From positions 468,056 through 532,055 of the forward strand of contig NZ_JAHWCI010000002.1 in assembly GCF_019550915.1 (NCBI RefSeq): a stretch of DNA of 64,000 bases, read 5' to 3'. The position numbers and the translations under genes were made by a program. Numbering within the stretch: the stretch's first letter is position 1; every line of letters starts with the position of its first letter. Below, one piece after another: positions 18,893 through 26,677 of this stretch. This stretch comes from Mumia sp. zg.B17 (GTDB lineage Bacteria > Actinomycetota > Actinomycetes > Propionibacteriales > Nocardioidaceae). The notes under the pieces are model-generated. The model was not told where the DNA came from, searched no databases, and saw nothing but the letters and a program-made list of their open reading frames with translations.

Positions 18893-19711
18893 ATGAGGCC
18901 CGATGACCTTCCCGCACTGCACCACACCGAGCACGGTCCGGCTGACGGGACACCCGTTCTCGCGATCCACGGCTGGAGGCCCGACCATCGCCTCATGACG
19001 GGGTGCTGCGAGCCGGTATTCGCCGCCCGCCCGCGGCCTTACCGACGGCTCTACCCAGACCTTCCTGGGATGGGCCGGTCGTCGGGCGCGGGGGTCGCGA
19101 GCTCCGACGACGTTCTGAGCTGCGTCGAGGCGTACGTCGATGAGCAGCTCGGTGACAGCCCGTTCCTCCTGGTGGGGGAGTCGTACGGCGGCTATCTCGC
19201 CCGCGCGCTGACGGCGCGTCGAGCGGGACAGGTCCGCGGGCTCGCGCTGATCTGCCCGGTCGGGCGGGCGGTCGAGCAGGCAGATCGCACCGTGCCGCGG
19301 CACCAGGTCCTGGTGAAGGAGATCGAGGTGGAGCCCGGCTCCGAGTTCGCCGAGATCGCCGTGGTGCAGACCGCTGACACCTTCGAGCGCACGGAGCGCG
19401 AGGTCGTGGTCGGTGTGGAGCTGGCCGACGCGGAGGCGTTGGCAAGGATCCGCCGGCGTTGGGTGCTCAATGACGAGCCCGAGGACGGACCGGCGTACGG
19501 GGGACCGACGCTCATCGTCACCGGGCGTCAGGACTCGTCCACGGGGTACGTCGATTCGTGGGCTCTGCTGGACCACTACCCCCGCGCCACCTTCGCGGTG
19601 CTGGACACGGCCGGACACAACGCGCAGATCGAGCGACCGGAGCTGTTCGGGAGTCTCATGAACGATTGGCTCGACCGCGTGGACCACGTCGGCGCCTCGT
19701 CCAGCGCGTGA
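18893..19711 (+). CDS. Alpha/beta hydrolase family protein
   Basis: A 272-aa alpha/beta hydrolase. Seen: the oxyanion segment LAIHGWRPDHRL, the PDLPGMGRSS strand-loop, nucleophile elbow GESYGG (Ser near residue 98), an acid after strand 7 (TGRQDSSTGY) and the catalytic histidine in DTAGHNAQIERP. No signal peptide or lid insertion of a known type. Start ATG at 18893; a TAGACA sequence sits 6 nt upstream, a weak leaderless -10. It is preceded by the 2H remnant and followed by the Ntn hydrolase on the same strand. The substrate is not predictable. Confidence 0.85.
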   Translation: MRPDDLPALHHTEHGPADGTPVLAIHGWRPDHRLMTGCCEPVFAARPRPYRRLYPDLPGMGRSSGAGVASSDDVLSCVEAYVDEQLGDSPFLLVGESYGGYLARALTARRAGQVRGLALICPVGRAVEQADRTVPRHQVLVKEIEVEPGSEFAEIAVVQTADTFERTEREVVVGVELADAEALARIRRRWVLNDEPEDGPAYGGPTLIVTGRQDSSTGYVDSWALLDHYPRATFAVLDTAGHNAQIERPELFGSLMNDWLDRVDHVGASSSA

Positions 19712-19784
19712 TCGAGGTGCCGATCACGGCGCCTCGGGCGATGATCGGAGAGCGGATCTCCCGCCCACAGCAAGGGGTATCGAC

Positions 19785-20732
19785 GTGTGCACAGGCATCA
19801 GGTTCTCGGACGGCAGCAACAATCTCTATCTCGCACGCAATCTCGACTGGACGAGCGGTTATGGAGAGCGGGTGGTTGTGACGCCCACTGGGTACGCCAC
19901 CCATTCGCCGTTCGGCGCGGTGCCGAATATCCGGCACGCCGTCATCGGCATGGGGATCGTGGAGGAGGACACCCCGCTCTACTTCGACTGCGGCAACGAT
20001 GCGGGCCTGGCAGTTGCGGGTCTCAACTTCCCGGGGTATGCGAGCTATGCAGACGAGCCAGCCGACGGCGCGACGAACGTCGCCGCGTTCGAGTTCCCTC
20101 TGTGGGTGGCTTCCCAGTTCGCCAGCGTCGACGAGGTCGAGGCCGCACTCGGCGACGTCGTCATCGTCGACAAGCCGATCAACGAGAAGTATCCGAGCTC
20201 GATGCTGCACTGGATCATCGGTGACGCCTCGCGCGCCATCGTGGTGGAGAGCACGAGCGACGGCCTGCACGTCTTCGACGACGACGTCGACGTCCTGACG
20301 AACCAGCCCGGCTTCGCCTGGCACCACGAGAACCTGCGCAACTACCTCAACGTGTCGCCCGAGTTTCCCAAGGAGATGGCCCTCAGGCGCGCACATCTCG
20401 CCCCGTTCGGCTCGGGGTCGCACATGCGCGGGGTCCCCGGTGACTACTACTCGCCGTCCCGGTTCGTGCGCGCGGCCTACGTCAACGCGCACTACCCGGA
20501 CAAGGGGAGCGAGGAGGAGAACGTCAGCCGCGCGTTCCACACTCTGCAGCAGGTCGCGATGGTCGACGGCTGCGCCGCCATGGACTCGGGCGAGTTCGAG
20601 AAGACGATCTACACCGGACTCTTCTCGTCAGCGACGACGACCTACTACTGGAACACGTACGAGGACCCGGCGATCCACAGCGTCGCGATGGCCGACCAGC
20701 AGCCCGGGGGAGAGAAGCTCGTCGTCGTCTAG
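19785..20732 (+). CDS. Linear amide C-N hydrolase (choloylglycine/penicillin V acylase family)
   Basis: A 315-aa N-terminal-nucleophile hydrolase. The start is MCTG, so Cys2 becomes the nucleophile after methionine removal. The supporting residues sit at family positions: Arg18 and Asp21 in LARNLDW, Asn173 in LTNQPG and Arg226/Arg229 in SRFVRAAY. The family cleaves linear amides: bile salts, penicillin V or N-acyl homoserine lactones. In a soil-type actinobacterium an acyl-homoserine-lactone or penicillin acylase role is as likely as bile-salt hydrolysis. GTG start with AAGGGG upstream. Its last codons overlap the intergenic repeat copy at 20717, so the C-terminus may have been altered. Confidence 0.9.
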   Translation: MCTGIRFSDGSNNLYLARNLDWTSGYGERVVVTPTGYATHSPFGAVPNIRHAVIGMGIVEEDTPLYFDCGNDAGLAVAGLNFPGYASYADEPADGATNVAAFEFPLWVASQFASVDEVEAALGDVVIVDKPINEKYPSSMLHWIIGDASRAIVVESTSDGLHVFDDDVDVLTNQPGFAWHHENLRNYLNVSPEFPKEMALRRAHLAPFGSGSHMRGVPGDYYSPSRFVRAAYVNAHYPDKGSEEENVSRAFHTLQQVAMVDGCAAMDSGEFEKTIYTGLFSSATTTYYWNTYEDPAIHSVAMADQQPGGEKLVVV

Positions 20733-20780
20733 GACGCCGCGGTCGCCGCCTCGCGTCGGTCTCAGGTGCTCCAATCCACC
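20717..20780 (-). repeat. Dispersed intergenic repeat, short copy
   Basis: Matches 22463-22558 with the same orientation. The shared outer parts are GCTCGTCGTCGTCT, then GCCGCCT(C/G)..CGTCGGT, and at the other end GGTGCTCCA(A/T)TCCACC. This copy lacks about 33 nt of the middle. It covers the last codons of the amide hydrolase and ends exactly where the aldo/keto reductase remnant begins. Confidence 0.55.
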
Positions 20781-20879
20781 GGCCCATGGGTGCCTATCGG
20801 TGGGCCGGGCGAGTCCCATGCAGCCGAGCGCGATCCGGCTCACCTGCAGGCTCGAGGAGCCGAGACGGGTGTAGTCCAT
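20781..20879 (-). pseudogene. Aldo/keto reductase, N-terminal remnant
   Basis: About 33 codons from ATG 20879 read MDYTRLGSSSLQVSRIALG and continue CMGLARPTDRHPW, an aldo/keto reductase N-terminus (first strand and the R-x-x-L-G-C-M segment). The similarity stops at about 20781, exactly at the repeat copy. The remaining ~290 residues of an AKR are missing. The start lies 6 nt after the FMN reductase stop on the same strand, so an FMN reductase-AKR operon appears to have lost its second gene. Confidence 0.65.
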
Positions 20880-20885
20880 CAGCCT

Positions 20886-21485
20886 TCACACCCCACCTGG
20901 GTACGGGGCGGCGGTGCGGGCGGCGCGCAATGCCTGCGCCCACCACGAAAGCTGTTCAAGAAGCGTCTTGGCGAGGACGGCTGCCGCGGCGTCGAGCGGG
21001 GCGCCATCCTGCCAGGTGGTGAAGTAGTTGGGGAAGGCAAGTCCGTCGCGGATGGTCACCGCGTGCAGCTCGGTGAGCACGTTCTCCAGGTGAAGCACCG
21101 CGTGCCGGCCACCGGCCGCACCGCCGTAGCTGACGAAGGCCACCGGTTTGGCGGTCCACTGGGTGAAGTGCCAGTCGATCAGTGCCTTCAACGACGCCGG
21201 GTAGCTGTGGTTGTACTCGGGAGTGACGATGATGAAGGCGTCAGCCTCCGACAGCTTTCTGGTGAGGTCCTTCATGCCTTCTGGACGTGGATAGTCGTCT
21301 CCGGCGAACTTGGGTGGAGTGGCGGGCAGCGCCAGTGGAATGTCTACCCCCGCGAGATCGACGAGGTCGACGTCGAAACCGCCATGTGCCTGAGTCTGCT
21401 CCGCTACCCACGACGCGACGACCGGCCCGAACCGGCCCTCACGCACGCTGCCGACGATGATCACGAGTCTGCTGTTATCGCTCAT
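20886..21485 (-). CDS. NADPH-dependent FMN reductase family protein
   Basis: Flavodoxin-fold reductase of 199 aa. Seen: IIVGSVREGRFGPVVASWV (phosphate-binding loop), the ...IIVTPEYNHSYPASLKALIDW block that defines the NADPH-dependent FMN reductase/azoreductase family, and VSYGGAAGGRHA near the flavin. ATG 21485 is chosen; another ATG at 21497 is in frame and possible. It diverges from the MmyB-type regulator at 21598 (112 bp between starts), a common regulator-target arrangement. Downstream it runs into the truncated aldo/keto reductase. The whole pair lies between two direct copies of an intergenic repeat. Confidence 0.9.
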   Translation of the reverse strand: MSDNSRLVIIVGSVREGRFGPVVASWVAEQTQAHGGFDVDLVDLAGVDIPLALPATPPKFAGDDYPRPEGMKDLTRKLSEADAFIIVTPEYNHSYPASLKALIDWHFTQWTAKPVAFVSYGGAAGGRHAVLHLENVLTELHAVTIRDGLAFPNYFTTWQDGAPLDAAAAVLAKTLLEQLSWWAQALRAARTAAPYPGGV

Positions 21486-21597
21486 ACCGTCGACCATGTG
21501 ACGCTCGCGGCCGAGCAACCAGACCGGGTGCAGGCTGGCCCCCGCAGGGCCACCTTGAACTCCGCCGGCCAGGCGCACCGGACCTTAGGCTGACTGC

Positions 21598-22437
21598 ATG
21601 GGCACGCCGCTAGGGGGCTTCATCCGGGCCAAGCGCGACAGCATCCAACCAGAGGCCCTCGGCCTTCCATCACACCAACGACGACGTGCTCCCGGGTTAC
21701 GACGTTCGGAGTTGGCCTCGCGGGCCGGGGTGAGCGTCGAGTACCTCACCAGAATCGAACAGGGCCGCGACCGCAATCCGTCGCCCTCAGTCGTCAACGC
21801 CCTCGCCGACGCGCTCGACCTCGACACCGCCGAACGCACTCATCTGGGCTACCTCGCCAAGATCTCCGGTGAGGCGTGCGCCGGGCACGTCAGGGCGACG
21901 CCACCCGAGCGCACCGTCCGGCCAGCCGTGCGCCAGGTACTCAGCCTCCTGGAGCCGGGCGTCGCCTTCGTCACGAACAGGCTCGGTGACGTGCTTGCGC
22001 ACACCGACAGCTTCGCCACGGTGATGCGCGACACCGGCCTCCTGGACGCCGAGGAACCGAACCTCACCAGGTATGTCTTCACCCATCCTCACGCCCGAAC
22101 CACCTTCGTCGACTGGGACCAGATCGCCGACGAACAGGTCTTCAACTTGTGGCTCGGGCCCTCGAACGACGCGTTCGAATGGTTCACGGCAGACTTCGCT
22201 TCCATCGCCGGAGCCGAGTTCACGCGGCGACTGCACCGCCACATTCCTCCTGCCCAAGTCCCGCTGAGGATGACTCACCCCCGCGGGCACCAACTGCGAT
22301 GGGACCGGGAGCTCCTTGAGCTTCCTGCCTCGGACGCCCAGCAACTGATCCTTCTCCTGCCCGCTGACGACGCGACCGCGACGGTGCTCAACCACCTGCG
22401 CGAGCACTCAGACCGAACCGCCCTCCGCGCGCTCTGA
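21598..22437 (+). CDS. XRE-family regulator with MmyB-like ligand domain
   Basis: A 279-aa regulator. The HTH occupies about residues 8-75 with the typical RRRAPGLRRSELASRAGVS..YLTRIEQGRDRNPS pattern of the MmyB/MltR group. The C-terminal PAS-like domain (LEPGVAFVTNRLGDVLAHTDSF) probably binds a lipid or small molecule, as in MmyB. ATG 21598 lies 6 nt after TAGGCT (21586-21591), a leaderless arrangement. It is divergent from the FMN reductase, which it probably controls. This class often regulates an adjacent oxidoreductase in actinobacteria. A second regulator with a similar overall plan lies at 36570. Confidence 0.9.
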   Translation: MGTPLGGFIRAKRDSIQPEALGLPSHQRRRAPGLRRSELASRAGVSVEYLTRIEQGRDRNPSPSVVNALADALDLDTAERTHLGYLAKISGEACAGHVRATPPERTVRPAVRQVLSLLEPGVAFVTNRLGDVLAHTDSFATVMRDTGLLDAEEPNLTRYVFTHPHARTTFVDWDQIADEQVFNLWLGPSNDAFEWFTADFASIAGAEFTRRLHRHIPPAQVPLRMTHPRGHQLRWDRELLELPASDAQQLILLLPADDATATVLNHLREHSDRTALRAL

Positions 22438-22462
22438 CATCGGCATCTCCCGTACTTGGGAG

Positions 22463-22558
22463 GCTCGTCGTCGTCTGATGCGGCGGACGCCGCCTCACGT
22501 CGGTTCCAGCCTTGGGCCTCGCGTGGGAGACGTTCCGGATGGGGTGCTCCATTCCACC
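22463..22558 (-). repeat. Dispersed intergenic repeat, long copy
   Basis: A 96-bp sequence matching 20717-20780 in the same orientation, about 1.7 kb apart, so the FMN reductase and its regulator lie between direct repeats. On the minus strand one frame reads WNRREAASAASDDDEPP, but no start or conserved gene was recognised. Whether it occurs elsewhere in the genome is unknown. Confidence 0.5.
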
Positions 22559-22629
22559 ATTTTCAGAAGCCGGTTGGCCGCGCGGGCGTCGACACCCGCC
22601 GCCCCTCTCAACTGGCACAGTGGCGTGAC

Positions 22630-23358
22630 ATGACCTCCGAAACGCGGATCCCTGAGCAGCGGCCGGACCACTATGACGCCTTCGCTGCCGCGTACGCGAG
22701 GGCGAACGAGAACGGTCTGTTCAACAGGTGGTACGCGCGACCCGGGGTGCTGGAGCTGCTCGGGAACGTTGCCGGGCGTCGGATCCTGGACGCTGGCTGT
22801 GGATCCGGGCCGCTCCTCGGCGATCTGAGGGAGCGGGGCGCGAGTGTGGCCGGATTCGACGCGAGCCCCGCGATGATCCAGCTAGCCCGGGAGCGGCTCG
22901 GAGGCGAAGCCGACTTGCAGTTGGCCGATCTGACACAGCCGCTTCCGTACGACGATGCGGCGTTCGATGACGTGCTGGCCGTCCTCGTGCTGCACTACCT
23001 CGAGGACTGGTCGCGGCCGCTGGTGGAGTTGCGCCGGGTGCTGAAGCCCGGTGGCCGGCTGATCGTGGTGGTCAATCACCCGGCCATCCCGCCGGTGATG
23101 TACCCCGAGGTGAATTACTTCGAGACTGTGCCAAACGAGGAGGCGTACGACTTCGACGGTGTCACCGCGACACTGACGATCTGGTACCGCTCCTTGAGCG
23201 CAATGTCGGAGTCGTTCACCGCGGCGGGGTTTCGCATCTCGGCGATCAGCGAGCCGCCGGTGTCGCCCGATACGCCACCGGAGCTGCTTCCGACGAGCGA
23301 GCCCGACCCCAGCCGCTTCATCGGGTTCATCTTCTTCGGCTTGGAGGCCGTCTCCTAG
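22630..23358 (+). CDS. Class I SAM-dependent methyltransferase
   Basis: A 242-aa Rossmann-fold methyltransferase. Motif I is RILDAGCGSGPLLGDL, the acidic end of strand 2 is FDAS, then ADLTQPLPYDDAAFDDVLAVLVLHYLEDW (motifs II/III) and the R.VLKPGGRLIVVV strand. It belongs to the Methyltransf_11/25 group, often of unknown substrate. ATG 22630 is used, since the frame before it is the repeat region. The C-terminal half (NHPAIPPVMYPEVNYF ... SEPPVSP) forms a substrate cap. A second unrelated methyltransferase follows at 23532. Confidence 0.88.
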   Translation: MTSETRIPEQRPDHYDAFAAAYARANENGLFNRWYARPGVLELLGNVAGRRILDAGCGSGPLLGDLRERGASVAGFDASPAMIQLARERLGGEADLQLADLTQPLPYDDAAFDDVLAVLVLHYLEDWSRPLVELRRVLKPGGRLIVVVNHPAIPPVMYPEVNYFETVPNEEAYDFDGVTATLTIWYRSLSAMSESFTAAGFRISAISEPPVSPDTPPELLPTSEPDPSRFIGFIFFGLEAVS

Positions 23359-23370
23359 GTTCGTCGGGAA

Positions 23371-23456
23371 GTTTTCGCAAACGGTTGCGTCGACGTTTTC
23401 GCAGGTCAGACGGCCAGGTGGGAGGAGGTGAGGATAGGGGAGCGGGCTGCGAAAAC
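23371..23456. repeat. Three copies of GTTTTCGCA in a 173-bp gap
   Basis: GTTTTCGCA occurs directly at 23371-23379 and 23395-23403 (24-nt period) and inverted (TGCGAAAAC) at 23448-23456. The gap between the two methyltransferase genes has no other feature. The copies could be a regulator site or the residue of a mobile element. No matching gene end was recognised. Confidence 0.4.
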
Positions 23457-23531
23457 CATTGGTGCCCGGCTTGCCCCGCTGATGGACTGACGTCCCGGCG
23501 TGAGTCTGCCGCGTGACGGAGGTTGTGGGTT

Positions 23532-24287
23532 GTGACGGATTATGACGTGCTTGCCGAGGTGTACGAATGGCTCATCTCGGATGCGAAGTTGCCTCCCGCC
23601 GAGTTCGCTGCGTCATTCGATGACGTCCTCAGTCTCCTGCCGTCGAACGCTCACGTCCTCGACTGTTCGTGCGGAACCGGACAGTTGGCGGTTGGCCTCG
23701 CCGGTCGTGGCATGCAGGTTGTCGCAACTGACGCCAGCGAAGCGATGGTTCGTCGGACTGCAGAGTTGTCTGAGGAGTTCGGGGCATCCGTACGGGCCAT
23801 GCGGGCGACCTGGGAAGAGTTGCCCGACCATTTTGAGGACGGCACGTTCGACATGGTGTTCTGCGTTGGCAACGCGCTGCATCATGCCGCGGGAGCGCCA
23901 GGCAGGGTTGCTGCTCTGGAGTCGATGTCACGGCTTCTGCGCCCTGGCGGGCGCCTGGTGCTCACCTCCCGCGCTTGGGAGCTCGTGAGGTCCATGGGTT
24001 CCCGGCTGGACATCAGTGACCGACTCGTCCGCCGGAACGGTCGCGATGCCGTCGTGGTCTACCGCTGGGAGATTGCGCCGCATTGGGAGGAGGAGCACCA
24101 CATCGAGATTGCGATCGCGCAGTTTGATGCGACCGGGCGGGTTCTTGTCCGCTCGGAACTGCTGTCCTGCTGGCCCTACCGGTACGAGGAACTGGAACTC
24201 GAACTGCACCGGGTCGGACTCCGGACGGACGTGAGCACCTTCGAACGTGAGGCCGACAACTACATGGTGGTCGCGAGCAAGATATAG
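23532..24287 (+). CDS. Class I SAM-dependent methyltransferase
   Basis: A 251-aa methyltransferase. Motif I is HVLDCSCGTGQLAVGLAGRGMQVVATDAS, followed by FDMVFCVGNALHHA (motif II region) and RLLRPGGRLVLTSR. The pattern resembles glycine/sarcosine N-methyltransferase-like proteins, but the C-terminal domain (EEEHHIEIAIAQFD ... VLVRSELLSCWPYRYEEL) is only suggestive. GTG 23532 is chosen over a TTG nine bases earlier because GGAGG lies 9 nt upstream (23518-23522). Codon use is less GC-biased than in surrounding core genes, consistent with a transferred gene. A perfect hairpin follows the stop. Confidence 0.85.
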   Translation: MTDYDVLAEVYEWLISDAKLPPAEFAASFDDVLSLLPSNAHVLDCSCGTGQLAVGLAGRGMQVVATDASEAMVRRTAELSEEFGASVRAMRATWEELPDHFEDGTFDMVFCVGNALHHAAGAPGRVAALESMSRLLRPGGRLVLTSRAWELVRSMGSRLDISDRLVRRNGRDAVVVYRWEIAPHWEEEHHIEIAIAQFDATGRVLVRSELLSCWPYRYEELELELHRVGLRTDVSTFEREADNYMVVASKI

Positions 24288-24302
24288 AGACCCCTCATGC
24301 AG

Positions 24303-24332
24303 TACGCAGGGCGGTACTGGAAACCCTGCGTA
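24303..24332 (+). terminator. Hairpin after the methyltransferase gene
   Basis: TACGCAGGG and CCCTGCGTA form a perfect 9-bp stem with a 12-nt loop, starting 16 nt after the stop codon at 24287. No T-run follows, so it is a terminator-like or 3'-stabilising hairpin rather than a classic intrinsic terminator. Confidence 0.5.
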
Positions 24333-24425
24333 TCAAGTCTGTGCGAATTCGAAGCGCACCTGGACATGCACGGGGCCTCGTTCCCTCCGGTTCAGGGTGC
24401 ATGCCGAAGCGATACGGTCGCTCAG

Positions 24426-24884
24426 GTGAGAGTTTCGATCCGGAACGCAACGCGTGTGGATGTGCCGTCTGTGATGACTCTCTGGGAGGAGGCCGCGGAG
24501 AACGATGCACGTCCGGCTGATTCCGCGCGTTCCGTCGAGACGCTTCTGGCGCGTGACTCGCAGGCGTTGTTCATCGCGGAGATGGATGGTCGCATCGTCG
24601 GGAGCGTCATCGCTGGTTGGGACGGCTGGCGTGCTCATCTCTACCGACTCGCGGTTCACCCTGACGCACGTCGGCGAGGTGTCGGTGGGCAGCTGCTAGT
24701 AGCTGCTACCGAACGGCTGACCGACCTGGGCGCCACCCGCCTGGACGCGATGGTGTTGGAAAGCAATGACCTTGGTCAGTCGATATGGCGCTCCGAAGGA
24801 TTTGCCTCCCAGAAGGAGTGGCGACGCTGGGTCCGGCCGATTCAGGCTGACTCGAGTGTTCGGGACCTCACACCTCAACCGTGA
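24426..24884 (+). CDS. GNAT family N-acetyltransferase
   Basis: A 152-aa acetyltransferase. Seen: VRVSIRNATRVDVPSVMTLW start, the beta4 strand YRLAVHPDARRRGVGGQLL with the acetyl-CoA P-loop R-R-x-G-V-G, and the C-terminal SIWRSEGF block. GTG 24426 is chosen because the GNAT fold begins there; the open frame upstream (from 24297) contains the hairpin. The 3' end overlaps the convergent tautomerase gene by 17 nt. Substrate unknown. Confidence 0.83.
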   Translation: MRVSIRNATRVDVPSVMTLWEEAAENDARPADSARSVETLLARDSQALFIAEMDGRIVGSVIAGWDGWRAHLYRLAVHPDARRRGVGGQLLVAATERLTDLGATRLDAMVLESNDLGQSIWRSEGFASQKEWRRWVRPIQADSSVRDLTPQP

Positions 24885-25260
24885 AGCCAAGATCGTGATC
24901 GCATGCTGCCTGCCCGTCCCAAGCCCAGTTCTCGATCGGTGACTCTCGCAGCAGAATGCTGACGTTGTGCGGCGGTACACCGAGCGCGCCGAGCCGGTGG
25001 GTTACCTCCCGATAGAGGGCACGCTTAGCGTCCAATGAGCGCCCAGAGAAGCAATCGATCGTGACTCGCGTGTAGCTATCGGCCACCCCGGGCTCGGTGC
25101 CGTGAACCATCTGATGTGGTCGGTAGGTGAGCACCCGAACGTTCCGGTCCTCGACAGGGATCTTGAATGCAACCACGAGGGCGTCATGCACTGCGTCCAT
25201 CAACGCCACCTCCTGAGCATCCGTGTACTCACGTCTGACTTCGATCAACGAGCTCGGCAT
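24868..25260 (-). CDS. Tautomerase family protein (4-oxalocrotonate tautomerase-like)
   Basis: A 130-aa tautomerase-superfamily protein with the essential N-terminal proline (MPSSLIEVRREY, Pro2 exposed after methionine removal). The core VHDALVVAFKIPVEDRNVRVL, then RVTIDCFSGRSLDAKRALYREV, is typical of the fused-length subgroup (about 130 aa). It ends in an unusual GWDGQAACDHDLGF-type tail. The stop overlaps the convergent acetyltransferase by 17 nt. The family performs keto-enol tautomerisation or hydrolytic dehalogenation; the substrate is unknown. Confidence 0.85.
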   Translation of the reverse strand: MPSSLIEVRREYTDAQEVALMDAVHDALVVAFKIPVEDRNVRVLTYRPHQMVHGTEPGVADSYTRVTIDCFSGRSLDAKRALYREVTHRLGALGVPPHNVSILLRESPIENWAWDGQAACDHDLGFTVEV

Positions 25261-25422
25261 GCGTTCGATCCAAGCACAGTGGAAGTCGTAGGGATCCCGG
25301 CGCTGGCAGTGGAGCGGTTGGCTGGCGGGTCGCAGATTGACATAATGTCGCTTATCGGCGCACTGTCGGGAGTGCGTGGTTAGGCGCGAGAGCGGCGTTC
25401 GCTACATCGTAGGGTTGCCCGC

Positions 25423-25911
25423 ATGCTCACCATCGTCCCGTACGCGGAGGCGCACCGCGAGGCGCTTCTCGACCTGGCTATCCGGGCTTGGGAGCCTGTC
25501 TTTCCGCTGATGCAGTCGGCCGTCTCTCCGTTCGTCTACGACGCGTTCTATCCGGACGGCTGGCGCGCCCGCCAGTACGCAGACCTCGAGGAAGTGCTGG
25601 CCCACGAGTCGGAGAGCGTCGACGTCGCGCTCGACGGATCCGATCCAGTCGGGTGGGTCTGCACGAAGATGCACCCCGAGGACAGCATGAGTGAGCTTTA
25701 CGTCATCGCCGTCGATCCATCTCGTCAGCGTGAAGGCATCGCGCGGGCGCTCATGGATCGGTCGTTTGAGCGGGGACGCGAGGCGGGGATGCTGATGGTG
25801 ATGGTGGAGACCGGCGATGATCCCGGCCACGCCCCTGCACGGGCCGCCTACGAGACTGCGGGTTTCGAGCGCTGGCCGGTAGCCCGGTACTTCAAAGACC
25901 TGTCGAGCTGA
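25423..25911 (+). CDS. GNAT family N-acetyltransferase
   Basis: A 162-aa acetyltransferase. Seen: LTIVPYAEAHREALLDLAIRAW, the core strand LYVIAVDPSRQREGIARALMDRSF with the P-loop Q-R-x-G-I-A, and MVMVETGDDPGHAPARAAYETAGF, where the Y..aGF ending is diagnostic. ATG 25423 is 7 nt after TAGGGT (25410-25415), a leaderless pattern. The next gene is convergent with a 4-nt gap. Substrate unknown, possibly a drug, amino acid or protein N-terminus. Confidence 0.87.
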   Translation: MLTIVPYAEAHREALLDLAIRAWEPVFPLMQSAVSPFVYDAFYPDGWRARQYADLEEVLAHESESVDVALDGSDPVGWVCTKMHPEDSMSELYVIAVDPSRQREGIARALMDRSFERGREAGMLMVMVETGDDPGHAPARAAYETAGFERWPVARYFKDLSS

Positions 25912-25915
25912 CCGT

Positions 25916-26626
25916 CTAAGCGGTGACGATCAGGTCGACGACCTCGCCTGGACTGCCGTCGGTCAGGAGTGAGACGACGACGCCGGCAACATCCGCCGGC
26001 GGGATGAGCGGTCCGACGTCATGCTGCTGCTCGGGCGACAGCGCAGCCCACTCACGGTGAGCGCGCTCGAGGCCGATCCACCCCGGGACGACCGCCATGA
26101 CGCGCACGTCGGTGCGCGCGGAGAGGCTGGTGGTGAATCGTCGGATGCCGGCCTTCGCCGCGGCGTACTCAGGTGACCCGTAGGCGTCGTCACCGATCCC
26201 TCCGCTGGAGCCGATCGTGACCACCGCGCCACCGCCCGTCGTGAGCCTGGGCCACAACCGTTGCGTGAGCAGCATGGGGGCGAGGAGGTTCAGGGTGATC
26301 GCCGACAGCCACGCGTCCGGGTCCGCGTCGGGATACTGATCGCCCGGAAGCCAGCCGCCCGCGTTGTTCACCAGCCCGCCCAGGTCTGATCGCCCGGTCA
26401 GCTCGTCAGCCGCCGCGTGGATGCCGTCCAGCGTGGACAGGTCGGCCACGACCGCCGACACCGTCGCTCGACTCCCCTGCCCGCCGAGCTCATCGACCGC
26501 AGCATCCAGGCCGTCGGAGTCCCGATCGAGAAGGATGACCGGACGGCCCCGGGTGAGCAGCTCGACCGCGATGTGCCGGCCCAAGCCCGACGCGGCACCG
26601 GTGACCGCGACAGCACGTCCGTCCAT
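25916..26626 (-). CDS. Short-chain dehydrogenase/reductase (SDR)
   Basis: An SDR of about 236 aa. Cofactor motif TGAASGLGRH near residue 10, NNAGG for the structural motif, catalytic Ser in TIGSSGG and Y-x-x-x-K as EYAAAKAG. The residue after strand 2 (LLDRDSDG) is Asp, favouring NAD(H). ATG 26626 is chosen with AGGA 8-9 nt upstream; an in-frame ATG at 26656 would add ten residues. It is divergent from the GNAT gene at 26678. No pathway context. Confidence 0.87.
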   Translation of the reverse strand: MDGRAVAVTGAASGLGRHIAVELLTRGRPVILLDRDSDGLDAAVDELGGQGSRATVSAVVADLSTLDGIHAAADELTGRSDLGGLVNNAGGWLPGDQYPDADPDAWLSAITLNLLAPMLLTQRLWPRLTTGGGAVVTIGSSGGIGDDAYGSPEYAAAKAGIRRFTTSLSARTDVRVMAVVPGWIGLERAHREWAALSPEQQHDVGPLIPPADVAGVVVSLLTDGSPGEVVDLIVTA

Positions 26627-26677
26627 GTCGATGATCCTGCCTGCTACTACTGACATCCAGCGCCTAGGCTGCCGTGC

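Noticed and set aside
19785..20732. Dedicated bile-salt hydrolase
   Set aside because: The catalytic residues are common to the whole Ntn family, and nothing in the window indicates a gut habitat.
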